Under the pieces are notes generated by a model. That model made no database searches. It was not told the origin of the DNA and saw nothing but the letters and a program-made list of their open reading frames with translations. From Acrocarpospora pleiomorpha (lineage in GTDB: Bacteria; Actinomycetota; Actinomycetes; Streptosporangiales; Streptosporangiaceae), in assembly GCF_009687885.1 (NCBI RefSeq), contig NZ_BLAF01000004.1, positions 68,879 through 132,878 of the forward strand: 64,000 nucleotides of DNA. Reading direction: 5' to 3'. Position numbers and translations under genes: made by a program. Of the stretch, positions 52,801-60,900 are shown piece by piece (position 1 is the first letter of the stretch; every line of letters begins with the position of its first letter).

Positions 52801-53282
52801 GCGAGTTCGTCGACCATCCAGTCGAGTTTGGTCTTGAAGACCTGCTGGCCCTGGTCCGCGTACGCCTGGGCGAGGGCGCTCATGTAGTGGCCGGCCCAGT
52901 GCCCGCTCAGCAGCCCGCCGTCCTCCCAGCCTCCGGGCACCGATATGCCCGAGGGGTTCGGCCGACCGGCCTGGTTGTTGAAGAGCATGAGGAAGCGGCG
53001 TTCGTCGAACGTCTGCAGGAACGCCTTCATCCGGTCGCGCTTCTCCTGCAACAGACCGGACTGCAGGCTGACCTCGTGCAGCCAGAACGGCCTGATCGCC
53101 GTGTTGCTTCCGGCACCGACGTACGGGATCCCGGCCAAGGACTCAGTAACGGTTGAGGTTGAGGCTGTGGTCTCCGCTGCGGCCGCTGGAACAGTCTTGT
53201 CCGCCACGGCTAATGCCACCCCGATAGCCGATGCGCGCACGAATGTGCGGCGGCTCACTCCTGGCTTCTCGGAAGCTGTCAT
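49899..53282 (-). CDS. Tat-exported DUF1680 beta-L-arabinofuranosidase with inserted LamG domain
   Basis: 1127 aa. A twin-arginine signal (SRRTFVRASAIGVALAVA) starts it. A GH127/GH146-type (DUF1680) N-terminal segment (LQEKRDRMKAFLQTF, GHWAGHYMSALA) is interrupted at about 185-410 by a LamG/concanavalin jelly-roll (FTIATWVNLAAA, ATIDEFHIFDRALSQAEIQ). The barrel then resumes (YGSNQSTNVWAPWYTQHKIM) with GGAETCSIYNV and TGTCCGGTGLE, the Glu and Cys positions of the active site. C-terminal Ig-like and NPCBM-type regions follow. ATG at 53282 after GAAGGGAAG. Likely cuts arabinose from plant glycans. Confidence 0.85.
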   Translation of the reverse strand: MTASEKPGVSRRTFVRASAIGVALAVADKTVPAAAAETTASTSTVTESLAGIPYVGAGSNTAIRPFWLHEVSLQSGLLQEKRDRMKAFLQTFDERRFLMLFNNQAGRPNPSGISVPGGWEDGGLLSGHWAGHYMSALAQAYADQGQQVFKTKLDWMVDELAACQAAITARMGSTGGGGSAEELPIGRVAGRFGNGLRLNGGSNAEHIRLPQEAVSQLTNFTIATWVNLAAAQNWSRVFDFGQNTTVNMFLTARSGVTGNPPRFAITVGGSGQEQQINGTSAVPTGQWVHFAVTLAGNVGTLYVNGSPVGTNTSMTLNPTNLGVPGNVWIGRSQYGDAMLNATIDEFHIFDRALSQAEIQSLQSSAAGSTGGGNIAWYRFDEESGATALDASPNHRDAGIVAIPSANPGLWTPVYPGYLGAIPEDAVIRMGPPRFAVYGSNQSTNVWAPWYTQHKIMRGLLDAYYLTGNMKAREVVVKMADWAHLALTTGDKNHPQYQGPITRDNLNYMWDTYIAGELGGANEVFPEIYALTGDAKHLQTAKLFDNRESLFGACVENRDILVVRDPAPIGRRRPARLHVNQHVPGFSGYMRIFEQTGDQEYLQAAKNFFGMIVPHRMFSHGGTGGNYPGSNNNIEMFQNRDNIANAIAQGGAETCSIYNVSKLARNLFFHTQDPKYMDYYERALFNQLAGSRADATTTSNPQVTYFQPLTPGASKSYGNTGTCCGGTGLEIHTKYQDAVYSKSADGSTLWVNLFVPSTVTWAEKNFTVTQETSFPRQAGTRLTVNGSGSLDIKLRVPGWVRNGFTVRINGAVAPMQTPAPDTYVTLSRTWSPGDVIDVSMPFSIRIERAIDRPDTQSIMWGPLLMPILGNPGGGTYRELTLYRYLKRDGDYSRAAITAAGTSAAGDPLFTTHGFNLRPWYVGDTQAHSAYFRRVEPRIVFGSIDSGVPNVKRNDGLPNYDVPVTGVTSPGTDGLTFLDVVWDSAPFATHAAFVAKVTQTAEAFVAAGNLTSAQKDAVVAAAASARSELAPGAEVPVTVTAEGRCVGNSTYVAVRVTNDHDGPVDVVMETPYGSRTFADVAPGKYAYQSFAVRARQVAAGEVTIRVTGTIDGTSVTSEVVKQYAAAACG

Positions 53283-53350
53283 GGCCCGTCTTCCCTTCGC
53301 TTGCAAGCTTGACCCTCGGGTGAACGCGTGATCTTGTGTCGTCGGTGGAA

Positions 53351-53364
53351 TGTTTGCGTTAACA
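53351..53364. promoter_or_regulatory. LacI-type operator, proximal copy
   Basis: TGTTTGCGTTAACA, 69 bp before the DUF1680 gene start. Matches the palindrome TGTTAGCGCTAACA at 12 of 14 positions, with the central CG typical of LacI-family sites. Confidence 0.5.
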
Positions 53365-53525
53365 TCACCAGCTGTGCCGCTCCCTTCCTAGGCGTGACAG
53401 GCTGAGCATTCCAACAACGAGCTTCGAACAGGGCAGTGCTGAAGCGTGGATCATGTGCCGCGTAGTCCCGACGCAGCGCATGGAGCCGCGCGAAGCCGCT
53501 CACTCGAGGGGACATCTGATGAGAT

Positions 53526-53539
53526 TGTTAGCGTTCACA
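53526..53539. promoter_or_regulatory. LacI-type operator, distal copy
   Basis: TGTTAGCGTTCACA, also 12 of 14 against TGTTAGCGCTAACA and 12 of 14 against the copy at 53351. The two centres are 175 bp apart, allowing a loop. It differs from the operators of the two LacI genes in this window, so the regulator is probably encoded elsewhere. Confidence 0.45.
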
Positions 53540-53632
53540 TGGCATCGCCGACCAGAGTGACCCCTCGAACTGTTACAAATATGTTACGAACCAAGATCCG
53601 GGCTCCGCACCAGACGTCTTGCACCCTGCCAG

Positions 53633-53945
53633 AGCGACGTCTCTCGCTGATCTTCCCGTCGAGTGGAAAGCGCGCGATCCATCCGGCGTCGTGAGCGACA
53701 CGCGGCGGTTCACGAGTTGCTGGCCAAGGGCGTGCGTATCTCCGCGATCTCCGAGGCGCTCGGCCTGGACCGCAAGACCGTGCGCCGCTACGCCCGAGGA
53801 CTTGGTGCCCGCTCGTGGCGGCAGGCGCGGCTCCCGGATCGATCCCTTCCTGCCCTACCTGCATGAGCGATGAAACCAGGGCTGCACCGATGCCGCCCGT
53901 CTGTTCGCCGAGATCCGCGAACGCGGGTACACCGGGAGCCGTCAC
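53633..53945 (+). pseudogene. ISL3-family transposase remnant
   Basis: C-terminal HTH half of an ISL3 transposase, broken by frameshifts and a stop. Frame A gives SLADLPVEWKAR; frame B gives RRRERHAAVHELLAKGVRI and SEALGLDRKTVRRYAR; frame A resumes with DPFLPYLHER, a TGA, then NQGCTDAARLFAEIRERGY. The catalytic part and both inverted repeats are gone. It marks an old insertion at the edge of the low-G+C patch. Confidence 0.7.
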
Positions 53946-54452
53946 CGTAGGCCGTCGGCGCCTGCGGAAAACCCGCTCCGGCCATTGCCAGACAACTCAG
54001 CGTGCGCCGCGCCATCCACCTGATCACTAGCCGCTCCGACCACCTGGACATGATGTGCGGGAAGGAGGGCTATGGGGTCGGGGGGGGCAATCCTCGAACG
54101 TGCCGCCCGGTACGTCGTCCACAGAATCGATGTAGAGGGTGCGGAAAACGCATGGTTGTGTTGGCTGTGCGTGCTCTCAAGCTGTGCTTGCAGTCGTGCA
54201 CACGGATCACGGATGCCGCACATCCTTTTAGCGATCTTCTCTTGTAGCCAGTCGGTGTCACTGGCCAGGCCAAGGAAGCGGTCTTCCTGTCGTCGAGTTC
54301 GGAAAGCTCGGTGGTCACCCGTTCGCGTAGCTCTTGGGCGGTCGCGTGACGTCCGACAGCGTGGCTTCCATGCCTGCGGTAACGCGTTCACGAAGAGTTG
54401 GGAGGATCACGATGGACGCATCGTGCGCTTCGATCGCCTTTTTTCGCGCGAA
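53946..54452. other. Gene-free degraded stretch
   Basis: About 500 bases without a gene I can defend. On the minus strand around 54247-54360 a frame reads QELRERVTTELSELDDRKTA, which resembles the coiled-coil tail of large serine recombinases, but no catalytic or zinc part is present. Other frames are short and Arg/Pro-rich, as expected of non-coding high-G+C DNA. Probably mobile-element debris. Confidence 0.4.
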
Positions 54453-55442
54453 TTAATCTACATCCTTGAAGCAGGTAACATCGTCTCGATATTCCTCTGT
54501 CTCGAATTCCGAGAAGTCGCCGCACGTACGCGGGTTCCATGGCCCACCTGGATAGATAAGGCTGTAATCCCGCAAGGCGTGTGGATAATCCTCGATATTC
54601 CACCGAGAGGCACTGATGCGAAACGGTTTTCCATTATTGTCTATGGGCTCTTCCTGGGTGATCCTATCCCTTAGGGTCTTCATCGCGAAACGATATTCGC
54701 AATAGTACTCGTCGGTCTTGACCTTGATCTCGAATACCTTCTGCTCGCCAGGCTCTAGAAGGACCGTATGGGTAGAAAAATACGCCTTTCCCCATCGGTC
54801 GCCCTCATCAATGCTGCGTGCCGCAGGTGCCGTTTCGTCCAAATCGAACCCGAGTGTGGTGCTGAGCTGATCGCCCTGTGGGATTGAGAAAAAGATAGTT
54901 CCGGAAAGGGGTGGTCCGCACTCCTTGACCACTCGAATTCCCATGATGCGGACCTTGGTAGTTCCGATATTCTCCAGGACTATTTGCGTACCAAGAACGT
55001 CAACATCGACCGCCCCAAGGGATCGCATATATTCTGCTAGCGCATCGGGATCATCACTTTTTGCCAGCGAATTGATCTTCTTGAGGGTATCCCTGTCTGG
55101 GCGATATTTGCCAGCAAAGACATATGTATTATCTACTGGTTTTACATCTTTAAGAATCAGAGATGAAACGATACTTGCTGGGCTGGGCGAGGGAGCAGAA
55201 CTGGCTGTTGAAGCTGGGGATGGTGGCGAACTCGCTGACAAAGAGGAGGGGGAAGGGCTCGGAGTTGGAGATGTTCCCGGCTTGGTGATTTCTTTGGCCA
55301 CTTCAGAGGTGACAGCGACGACTGTTCCCGTGAGTATCGTTAAAACGGCGCCACCGATAATGACAGCTGACTTCTTAAACCACCGCAGCCGTGTTGGCCG
55401 TGACTCATGCTGCCGTTTTCTTGATGCTCGACTAGCAGACAT
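54453..55442 (-). CDS. Membrane-anchored orphan protein with Ser/Pro linker
   Basis: 329 aa, family not recognised. A basic cytoplasmic start (SRASRKRQHESRPTRLRWFK) is followed by one membrane helix (AVIIGGAVLTILTGTVVAV), a Ser/Pro-rich spacer at about 55-95 (TSPTPSPSPSSLS), and an outer domain of about 230 residues with four cysteines and many acidic residues. GAGGA precedes the ATG at 55442. Base composition is near 50% G+C, far below its neighbours, and rare codons such as ATA, AGA and TTA occur, so I infer recent transfer. Function unknown. Confidence 0.75.
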   Translation of the reverse strand: MSASRASRKRQHESRPTRLRWFKKSAVIIGGAVLTILTGTVVAVTSEVAKEITKPGTSPTPSPSPSSLSASSPPSPASTASSAPSPSPASIVSSLILKDVKPVDNTYVFAGKYRPDRDTLKKINSLAKSDDPDALAEYMRSLGAVDVDVLGTQIVLENIGTTKVRIMGIRVVKECGPPLSGTIFFSIPQGDQLSTTLGFDLDETAPAARSIDEGDRWGKAYFSTHTVLLEPGEQKVFEIKVKTDEYYCEYRFAMKTLRDRITQEEPIDNNGKPFRISASRWNIEDYPHALRDYSLIYPGGPWNPRTCGDFSEFETEEYRDDVTCFKDVD

Positions 55443-56049
55443 GCATCCTCATAATAGATCGGCCGGTGGCTACGATATGTAAATAGCATGTTTCAAGATC
55501 GATCACAAGACGGGGTGGCAGCTGCTATTCGGCTTATGCTATGTCGGAGCCTATCGCCATCAGGATCATGCTGGTTGAGGCGAGTCCAGAAATAGATATC
55601 CCGCCACTCCACGTGGAAGATTAGTCCAGCCACAGCAGCAGGAGCAATGCGTTCGAGTATGCAACCGCTAGCTCCACCCAGGGCCGTTCTTGAGACGGCT
55701 GGTTTGGAGTTGACGGATCCCCGTCTGATCTTGGTGATCGGGCGGGATCTTGTCGTTTCGGAGGCTTCCAAGCCAGGTTCTGCCTCATTCGGGCCTGTCG
55801 AGGGGGTCGCGGAAGCTCTGGGTGGTGTCAGCCCGCTTGCGGAGCAGAGAAATCGTGCCGCTGGGCATGGCGAGGTCGGCGACCACGGGACGCTGCGACT
55901 CGGTGGTGTTTGGGCTTATTGGTCGGGTGGCGGTCTGGCCGGGCGGTGGCTCGGCGGTGACTGCCAACATCGAGCAGGTCATCGCCGCCGTCCGCACCAT
56001 GCACCGCCTCTCCGACCACCCCGGCACCGAGACCGCCCGCCTGGCCTGC

Positions 56050-56085
56050 GCGCCCACAAACGCCGCCGCGCCCACAAACGCCGCC
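56050..56085. repeat. Two tandem copies of an 18-bp unit
   Basis: GCGCCCACAAACGCCGCC occurs twice without spacer, followed by a partial third GCGCCGCC. In one plus-strand frame it would encode A-P-T-N-A-A repeats, but that frame has no other sign of coding. Confidence 0.8.
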
Positions 56086-56106
56086 GCGCCGCCGACGGCG
56101 GCTGCG

Positions 56107-56151
56107 GCCCCCCGCCATGACCTCCAGTGAACCTAGTATCCGGAATTCCAT
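56107..56151 (-). pseudogene. SARP/AfsR-like N-terminal scrap
   Basis: ATG at 56151 opens MEFRILGSLEVMAGG, the very typical first strand of SARP-type and BTAD-containing regulators. The frame then turns to Arg/Gly-rich sequence with no HTH, so only about 15 codons remain. Short, so chance cannot be excluded. Confidence 0.3.
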
Positions 56152-56214
56152 GCCCCCGAAGGGTTCATAGCGCCGTCATGACGGTTCTATGAGTGGAAGT
56201 CCGACCATGGCGGA

Positions 56215-56637
56215 ATGCGAACGACCACACGTCGCACTATCACCCGCCGCATGGCCGGTGTGCTCGTCCCGCTGTGCGTGCTCGCCCTCGGCGGCGCGGT
56301 CGTCATGCCGGTGGCCAAGCGGGCATCTCCGGCACTGGAAGCGGACTGGATGAACGAGATGGGCCGTACGATGGCCGCCGCCCACGGAGAGGTGGTGTCG
56401 ATCGCCCGGCAGGATTTTGGCATCAACGTCAGGTTCGCTGACCCGATCTTCAACGGCGATTTCGAGGGAGAGGGAGTCTGCGGCGATCCGGAGACCATCC
56501 ACGCCGTCATCACGGATAAGACGGCGGGTGAGAATCCAGGGGAACCAGTGTCACAGCAGTCCTTCCATCCGAAGATCTCCGGTTACCTGAACTACACCGG
56601 CACGCTCAACCGCGAACTCCGCAACTGGGGCCTCTGA
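56215..56637 (+). CDS. Secreted SGNH-hydrolase-like fragment
   Basis: 140 aa. N-terminal signal (MAGVLVPLCVLALGGAVVMP). The mature part looks like the last third of an SGNH/GDSL esterase: INVRFADPIFNGDFEGEGVC then VSQQSFHPKISGYLNYTGTL, where S-F-H-P carries the block V histidine. The GDSL serine block and the Gly and Asn blocks are absent, so it should be catalytically dead alone; it is either a decayed gene re-joined to a signal peptide or a partner of another protein. It precedes the lectin gene by 12 bases. Confidence 0.6.
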   Translation: MRTTTRRTITRRMAGVLVPLCVLALGGAVVMPVAKRASPALEADWMNEMGRTMAAAHGEVVSIARQDFGINVRFADPIFNGDFEGEGVCGDPETIHAVITDKTAGENPGEPVSQQSFHPKISGYLNYTGTLNRELRNWGL

Positions 56638-56649
56638 TCGGAGAAACCT

Positions 56650-57822
56650 GTGAAGATACACGCCAGAATCAATCTTCTGGTGCTGCTGGTCGTGTCACTG
56701 GCCGGCTACGCACTCATGATCCCGCCGCCGGCGCAGGCGCACATGCTCTTGAGTTCCGCCGGACCCATAGCCGTTGGTAGGGCTTATGACGACCCTTATA
56801 ACGACTGTGTGATAGGAGGGCTGGTCCTGTTCGCCGTCACCACCGAAAACGTGGTGATGTACAAGCGGCAAGATGGATGCGTCGCCGGTGGGTGGAGCAG
56901 TTGGCAACTCCTGGGTTCGCCGCCGTTCTCCGCCCCGGTCACCGACATCGACGTCGCCCCGAACGGAGAGCACGTCGTCATCGCCGGTAACGACGGCAGC
57001 GTTGCTTACGCGGAACAGTGGTCCAGGGGCGACTGGGACGGCTGGTTCCCCCTCGGCGTGGCGGGAAACCTCGTCGAAATCGTGGAGAACTCCGACGGCA
57101 GGCTGGAGATCTTCGCCGGAGGGAATGGCCGCGGCTTATCCCATAGCTGGCAGCCCGATATCGACGGTTATTACGGTCCCTGGGAAAGGCTCAGCGACAG
57201 CACCATGCCCACCATCGAGAACCTCGCGGCAATGAGAGCCCCGGACGGCAAGATCCAGGTGTTCGTGGAACGTCCGGGGAGCGGGGTGTACACAATACGC
57301 CAGGCGTCCAGCGGCTGGGGTGGTTGGGTGAATCTCGGCAACCCGGGCAGTTCGCTGCAGTACGACACCCTGACGGTGGGGATGAATGCCGACGGACGGC
57401 TGGAGGTATTCGGAATCGTTTTTGTTTCAGATTGCGGCGCGAATTGTTACACCATGCATGTCATGCACAAGTGGCTGCAGTCCAACGGTTCCCGGAGCGG
57501 CTGGGCCAGTCTTGGCACGGGAGATTTCGGCGGGCTAAGTGTCGGGCGAACCTCTCCCAGCAAGAAGCTGGACGTTTATGCCTGCGTCTGGGAGAACGCC
57601 AAGAATTATGTCTGGCATCGGGCCCAGAGCGCGCCCAACAGCGGATATAACGGTTGGCAGGGCTTCGGGCACGTGGGCTGCGGGTCAGGCAAAGTAGTGG
57701 TCGGATACAACCCTGACGGCCGCCTGGAGCTCTTCACTCTCCACGACAACCGCCAGGTTTATCACAAATGGCAGACCGCTCCGGACGGGAGCTGGTCATC
57801 CGGCTGGGTGGGCATGTTCTGA
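56650..57822 (+). CDS. Secreted PLL-type beta-propeller lectin-like protein
   Basis: 390 aa. Signal peptide (LLVLLVVSLAGYALMIPPPAQA). The mature chain is made of repeated blades of the tectonin/PLL sort: a W-x-x-W pair with a small-residue turn (GGWSSWQLLG, GYYGPWERLS, GGWVNLG, YNGWQGFG), alternating with N-x-DGRLE[IV]F strands (NSDGRLEIFAGG, NADGRLEVFG, NPDGRLELFT). PLL-family propellers bind fucosylated or methylated glycans. GTG at 56650 with GGAG upstream. Operon with the SGNH fragment, so both may act at a polysaccharide surface. Confidence 0.75.
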   Translation: MKIHARINLLVLLVVSLAGYALMIPPPAQAHMLLSSAGPIAVGRAYDDPYNDCVIGGLVLFAVTTENVVMYKRQDGCVAGGWSSWQLLGSPPFSAPVTDIDVAPNGEHVVIAGNDGSVAYAEQWSRGDWDGWFPLGVAGNLVEIVENSDGRLEIFAGGNGRGLSHSWQPDIDGYYGPWERLSDSTMPTIENLAAMRAPDGKIQVFVERPGSGVYTIRQASSGWGGWVNLGNPGSSLQYDTLTVGMNADGRLEVFGIVFVSDCGANCYTMHVMHKWLQSNGSRSGWASLGTGDFGGLSVGRTSPSKKLDVYACVWENAKNYVWHRAQSAPNSGYNGWQGFGHVGCGSGKVVVGYNPDGRLELFTLHDNRQVYHKWQTAPDGSWSSGWVGMF

Positions 57823-57829
57823 ACACATA

Positions 57830-57861
57830 GGGTGCCCCACGGCGAGTGTCGCGGGGCACCC
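57830..57861. terminator. Terminator hairpin 1 between convergent lectin and nuclease genes
   Basis: GGGTGCCCC and GGGGCACCC form a perfect 9-bp stem around 14 nt, eight bases past the lectin stop. Confidence 0.82.
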
Positions 57862-57876
57862 TGGGCGGGATTCATC

Positions 57877-57912
57877 GGGGTGCCGGGTTTTCTCATGGTC
57901 GCCCGGCACCCC
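57877..57912. terminator. Terminator hairpin 2, mirror of hairpin 1
   Basis: GGGGTGCCGGG and CCCGGCACCCC form a perfect 11-bp stem around 14 nt, 28 bases from the nuclease stop. Both hairpins share the GGGTGCC arm, suggesting duplication; together they insulate the two convergent genes. Confidence 0.82.
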
Positions 57913-57939
57913 TGATCCGGGGCCGTGGCCCCGCCATGG

Positions 57940-60900
57940 TCAGCTCTCGGACGTGCCGCCGTTCTCGGCGATCAGCGCGTCGGCGTCACGCAGGAGCAGC
58001 GTCCTGACCTGAGCGTCCGAGACGATCTTCGGGTCGTTGACCGTCTCGGCGAAGCGCTCGATCTTCTTGACGATCTTCTTCTTGTCCCGTTCGCGGCCCT
58101 TGTCCTCCGACACCATGACCTTCGAGATCCGGTCCTGCAGCTTGGCGGCGCCGGTGGCGCCGATCTTCTGCTCAGCCTCGAAGCGGTCGATCAGCGCGGA
58201 GATGTCGTCCGTCGAGGTGCCGACGGAGAACTTCACCGTCTGCACGGTCTGGTTGCCGAGGTTGTCGACGGCAGTGACGGTGAGCGTGTGCTCACCCAGG
58301 GCCAGCTTGTACAGCGACTGAACCGTGCCGGACGTGAACGGCTGGCCGTCCAGCGTGCCGGTCACCGATTTCACCCCGGAACCGGAGTCGATGGCCTCCC
58401 AGGCGATCTCCAGGTCCAGGCTGTCACCATATTGCGTGCCGTCCGCGACACCGGTGACCAGCACGGTGGGAGCGACGCTGTCCTCGATCTTGACCGTCAC
58501 GGCCTTGATCTCCTCGACGTTCCCCGCCTTGTCGGTCGAGCGATACCGCAACTCGTGCTCGCCCTCACCCGAAATGGTGACCGTCTCGGTGTACGGCGTC
58601 CACGCACCACCGTCCAGCGAGTACTCGGTACCCGCCACACCGGACGTCGCGTCCGTCGCGGCGAGAACCACCTGCACACCGTTCCCCGCCGGAGTCTCCG
58701 CGGTGGTCACCGGTGCCGTCGCGTCCACCTTGACCGCGAGGGTCTTGGCGGCCTCGACGTTGCCCGCCTTGTCGGTGGAACGGTAGGCCAGTGTGTGCGG
58801 GCCGTCGCCGGTGATGACGACCGGCTCGGCGTAACGAGTCCAGGCACCGCCGTCGACCTGGTACTCGGTGCGGTCGACCCCGCTGCCCTGCGCGTCATCG
58901 GCAGCCGACAGCGTGACCAGGATCGCACCGGTGAACCAGCCGCTCGCCGGCTGCGCCGGGGTGGTCGTCGCGCTCGTCACCGGCGCGATCCCGTCGAAGG
59001 AAAGGGTCAGCACGGCCGGGTTGTGGTCGGCCACCTTGTGCCCGTCGGCGTTGGCGCCGCCACCGGTGAACCGGTCAGCGTAGTCGGTGCTGATCGGCGC
59101 ATAGCGGAAGTCCGCCACCGCGCCGTCCAACCTGTCGGTGATCAACACGTGGTCGAGCGTCTGCAGCACGCCCTGGTAGTGCGAGCTGTAGCGGAACTCG
59201 GCCGGAGCGCTGCTCCAGAGATTGGTCAGGCTGGAGCCGGTCTGCAGCGCGGCCAGCGGCGCCTCGGTCTCGAACTGGTTGAGGTCACCCAGCACGATCA
59301 CCTGACGGCCGGCCGCCTCCAGCGACGCCACCTGGTCGCGCAGCCGGTTGGCCTGCTGCAGCTGGCAGGCGCCGGACGCGCCGCTGCCGCCCTTGGACTT
59401 GAAGTGGTTGTTCACGACGGTGAGCTCCCGGCCGCGCACCGTGACGTCGAGAGCCAGCGGCGGCCGGTCGTAGGCGCGGCCCGAATCGTCGCACCCCGCG
59501 GTCGTACGATCGAACTGGCGCAGGTTCGACACCGGCACCCCGTCCTTCACCAGGTAGCCGACGTCGATGCTGCGGGAGTCGTTGCCCTCCAGCAGGTACG
59601 CGGTGTAGCCACCGAGCGTGGCGGCCAGATCCCTGAGCACCTCCAGGTTGTAGACCTCCTGCACGGCCACGATGTCGGGACGCTTCAGCAGGCGGTCGAT
59701 CGCGTCGGCCAGGCGAGCCTTCTTCTCGTCGTACTCGGCCTGGCTGACCGGGGACAGGTCCAGCTCCACGCCGACCGGGAAGTAGTTCAGCACGTTGAAC
59801 GACACCACCCGGACCTGACCCGGGGTGGCCTGCGCGACACCCGTGTACGGGTAGGCCACCGGACCGTCCACGACGGACGGCAGCGCGCCCGGCTGGGGCA
59901 TCAGCTTGTAGTGGCTGTAGGAGAAGGAGAGCGGACCCGTCGCGTCCCGTACCTCGTCGAAGAGGTCAGCCGTGACGTAGGTGGTGGACGGAGCCGCCGG
60001 CTTGTGCGGGTTGGCCGGGTTGCCGGCGCCCGCGTCGGCGTCCAGCGCGAGGAGCGACGCCGGCAGCGGCTCGCCCTCCAGGATCCGGTCGCGGGTGGTC
60101 CCCGGCGTGAGGAAGAGCTCGCCGAACTTGTTGGTGCCACCCGAGTTGGCCGTACCCACGGGCAGCTTCACCAGCATGTTCTCCAGCGACTCGTAGTAGG
60201 CCTTGCCGGCGCCCTGCGACTCGGCCCGCGCCTGGTCGATGACGACCGGGGCCGGTACGGCGGCGGTGCCGACCTTCGTCGGCTCCTGGCCGATCTGCTC
60301 GGCGATCTCGGTGAGGCCGAACTTCTCCTTGACCTGGCCGGTCACCCGGACGACGTCACCGGGGCGGAACGAGGAGGCCGTGTCCACGTACCCGACGAAG
60401 ATGCCCTCGGACGTGGCCGGGTTGCCGTCGTCGTCGGACGGCAACGACTGCAGGAAGATGCCGCGGTCCTCCGGGTAGGTGCGGTCGTAGTCCGCGCCCA
60501 CCTCGTCGTCGATGCCGGTCACCACACCCTGCACGGTGACGGTGCTGTTGACGCACGGCGACGCGGCGCCGGTGCCCTGGATGCCGTTGATTTTCGAACA
60601 GTCCCCAGTGGGCGGGTTGCCCGGATCCTCCTCATTTACCCCGCCCTTGGTCAGCTCCACGTCATCCCAGTACATGGTCATGTTGGGGAACGGGGAGACG
60701 GCCTTGCGGTCCTGCAGGTTGCCGACCCGCACCGAGGTCACGGTGAAGTCGGTGATCCCGAACTTGGTCGCGATGTCGGCGTCGAGATCCCGGGAGTTGG
60801 CGACCCAGTCGCCGTTGCCGGTGAACCGCTCGCCGATGATGTACTTGGTCGTGGCCGAGTCCTGCGGCGAGCCGGTGTAGTCGGTGCGCGAGTTGGGGTG

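Larger units (their letters stand above)
55443..56214. other. Long intergenic region, no confident gene
   Basis: About 770 bases. The first 200 are AT-rich and hold the promoter of the orphan gene. The rest returns to high G+C; open frames on both strands are Arg/Pro/Gly-rich and lack ribosome sites. It contains a regulator-like N-terminal scrap at 56107-56151 and an 18-bp tandem repeat at 56050-56085. Nothing else recognised. Confidence 0.5.

Noticed and set aside
54247..54360. Serine-recombinase-like tail on the minus strand (QELRERVTTELSELDDRKTA)
   Set aside because: Only about 20 residues resemble a coiled-coil tail, with no catalytic or zinc part; too little to annotate as a gene.
55647..56120. 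157-codon plus-strand frame
   Set aside because: Arg/Gly/Pro-rich C-terminus made from the tandem repeat, no ribosome site and no known family.
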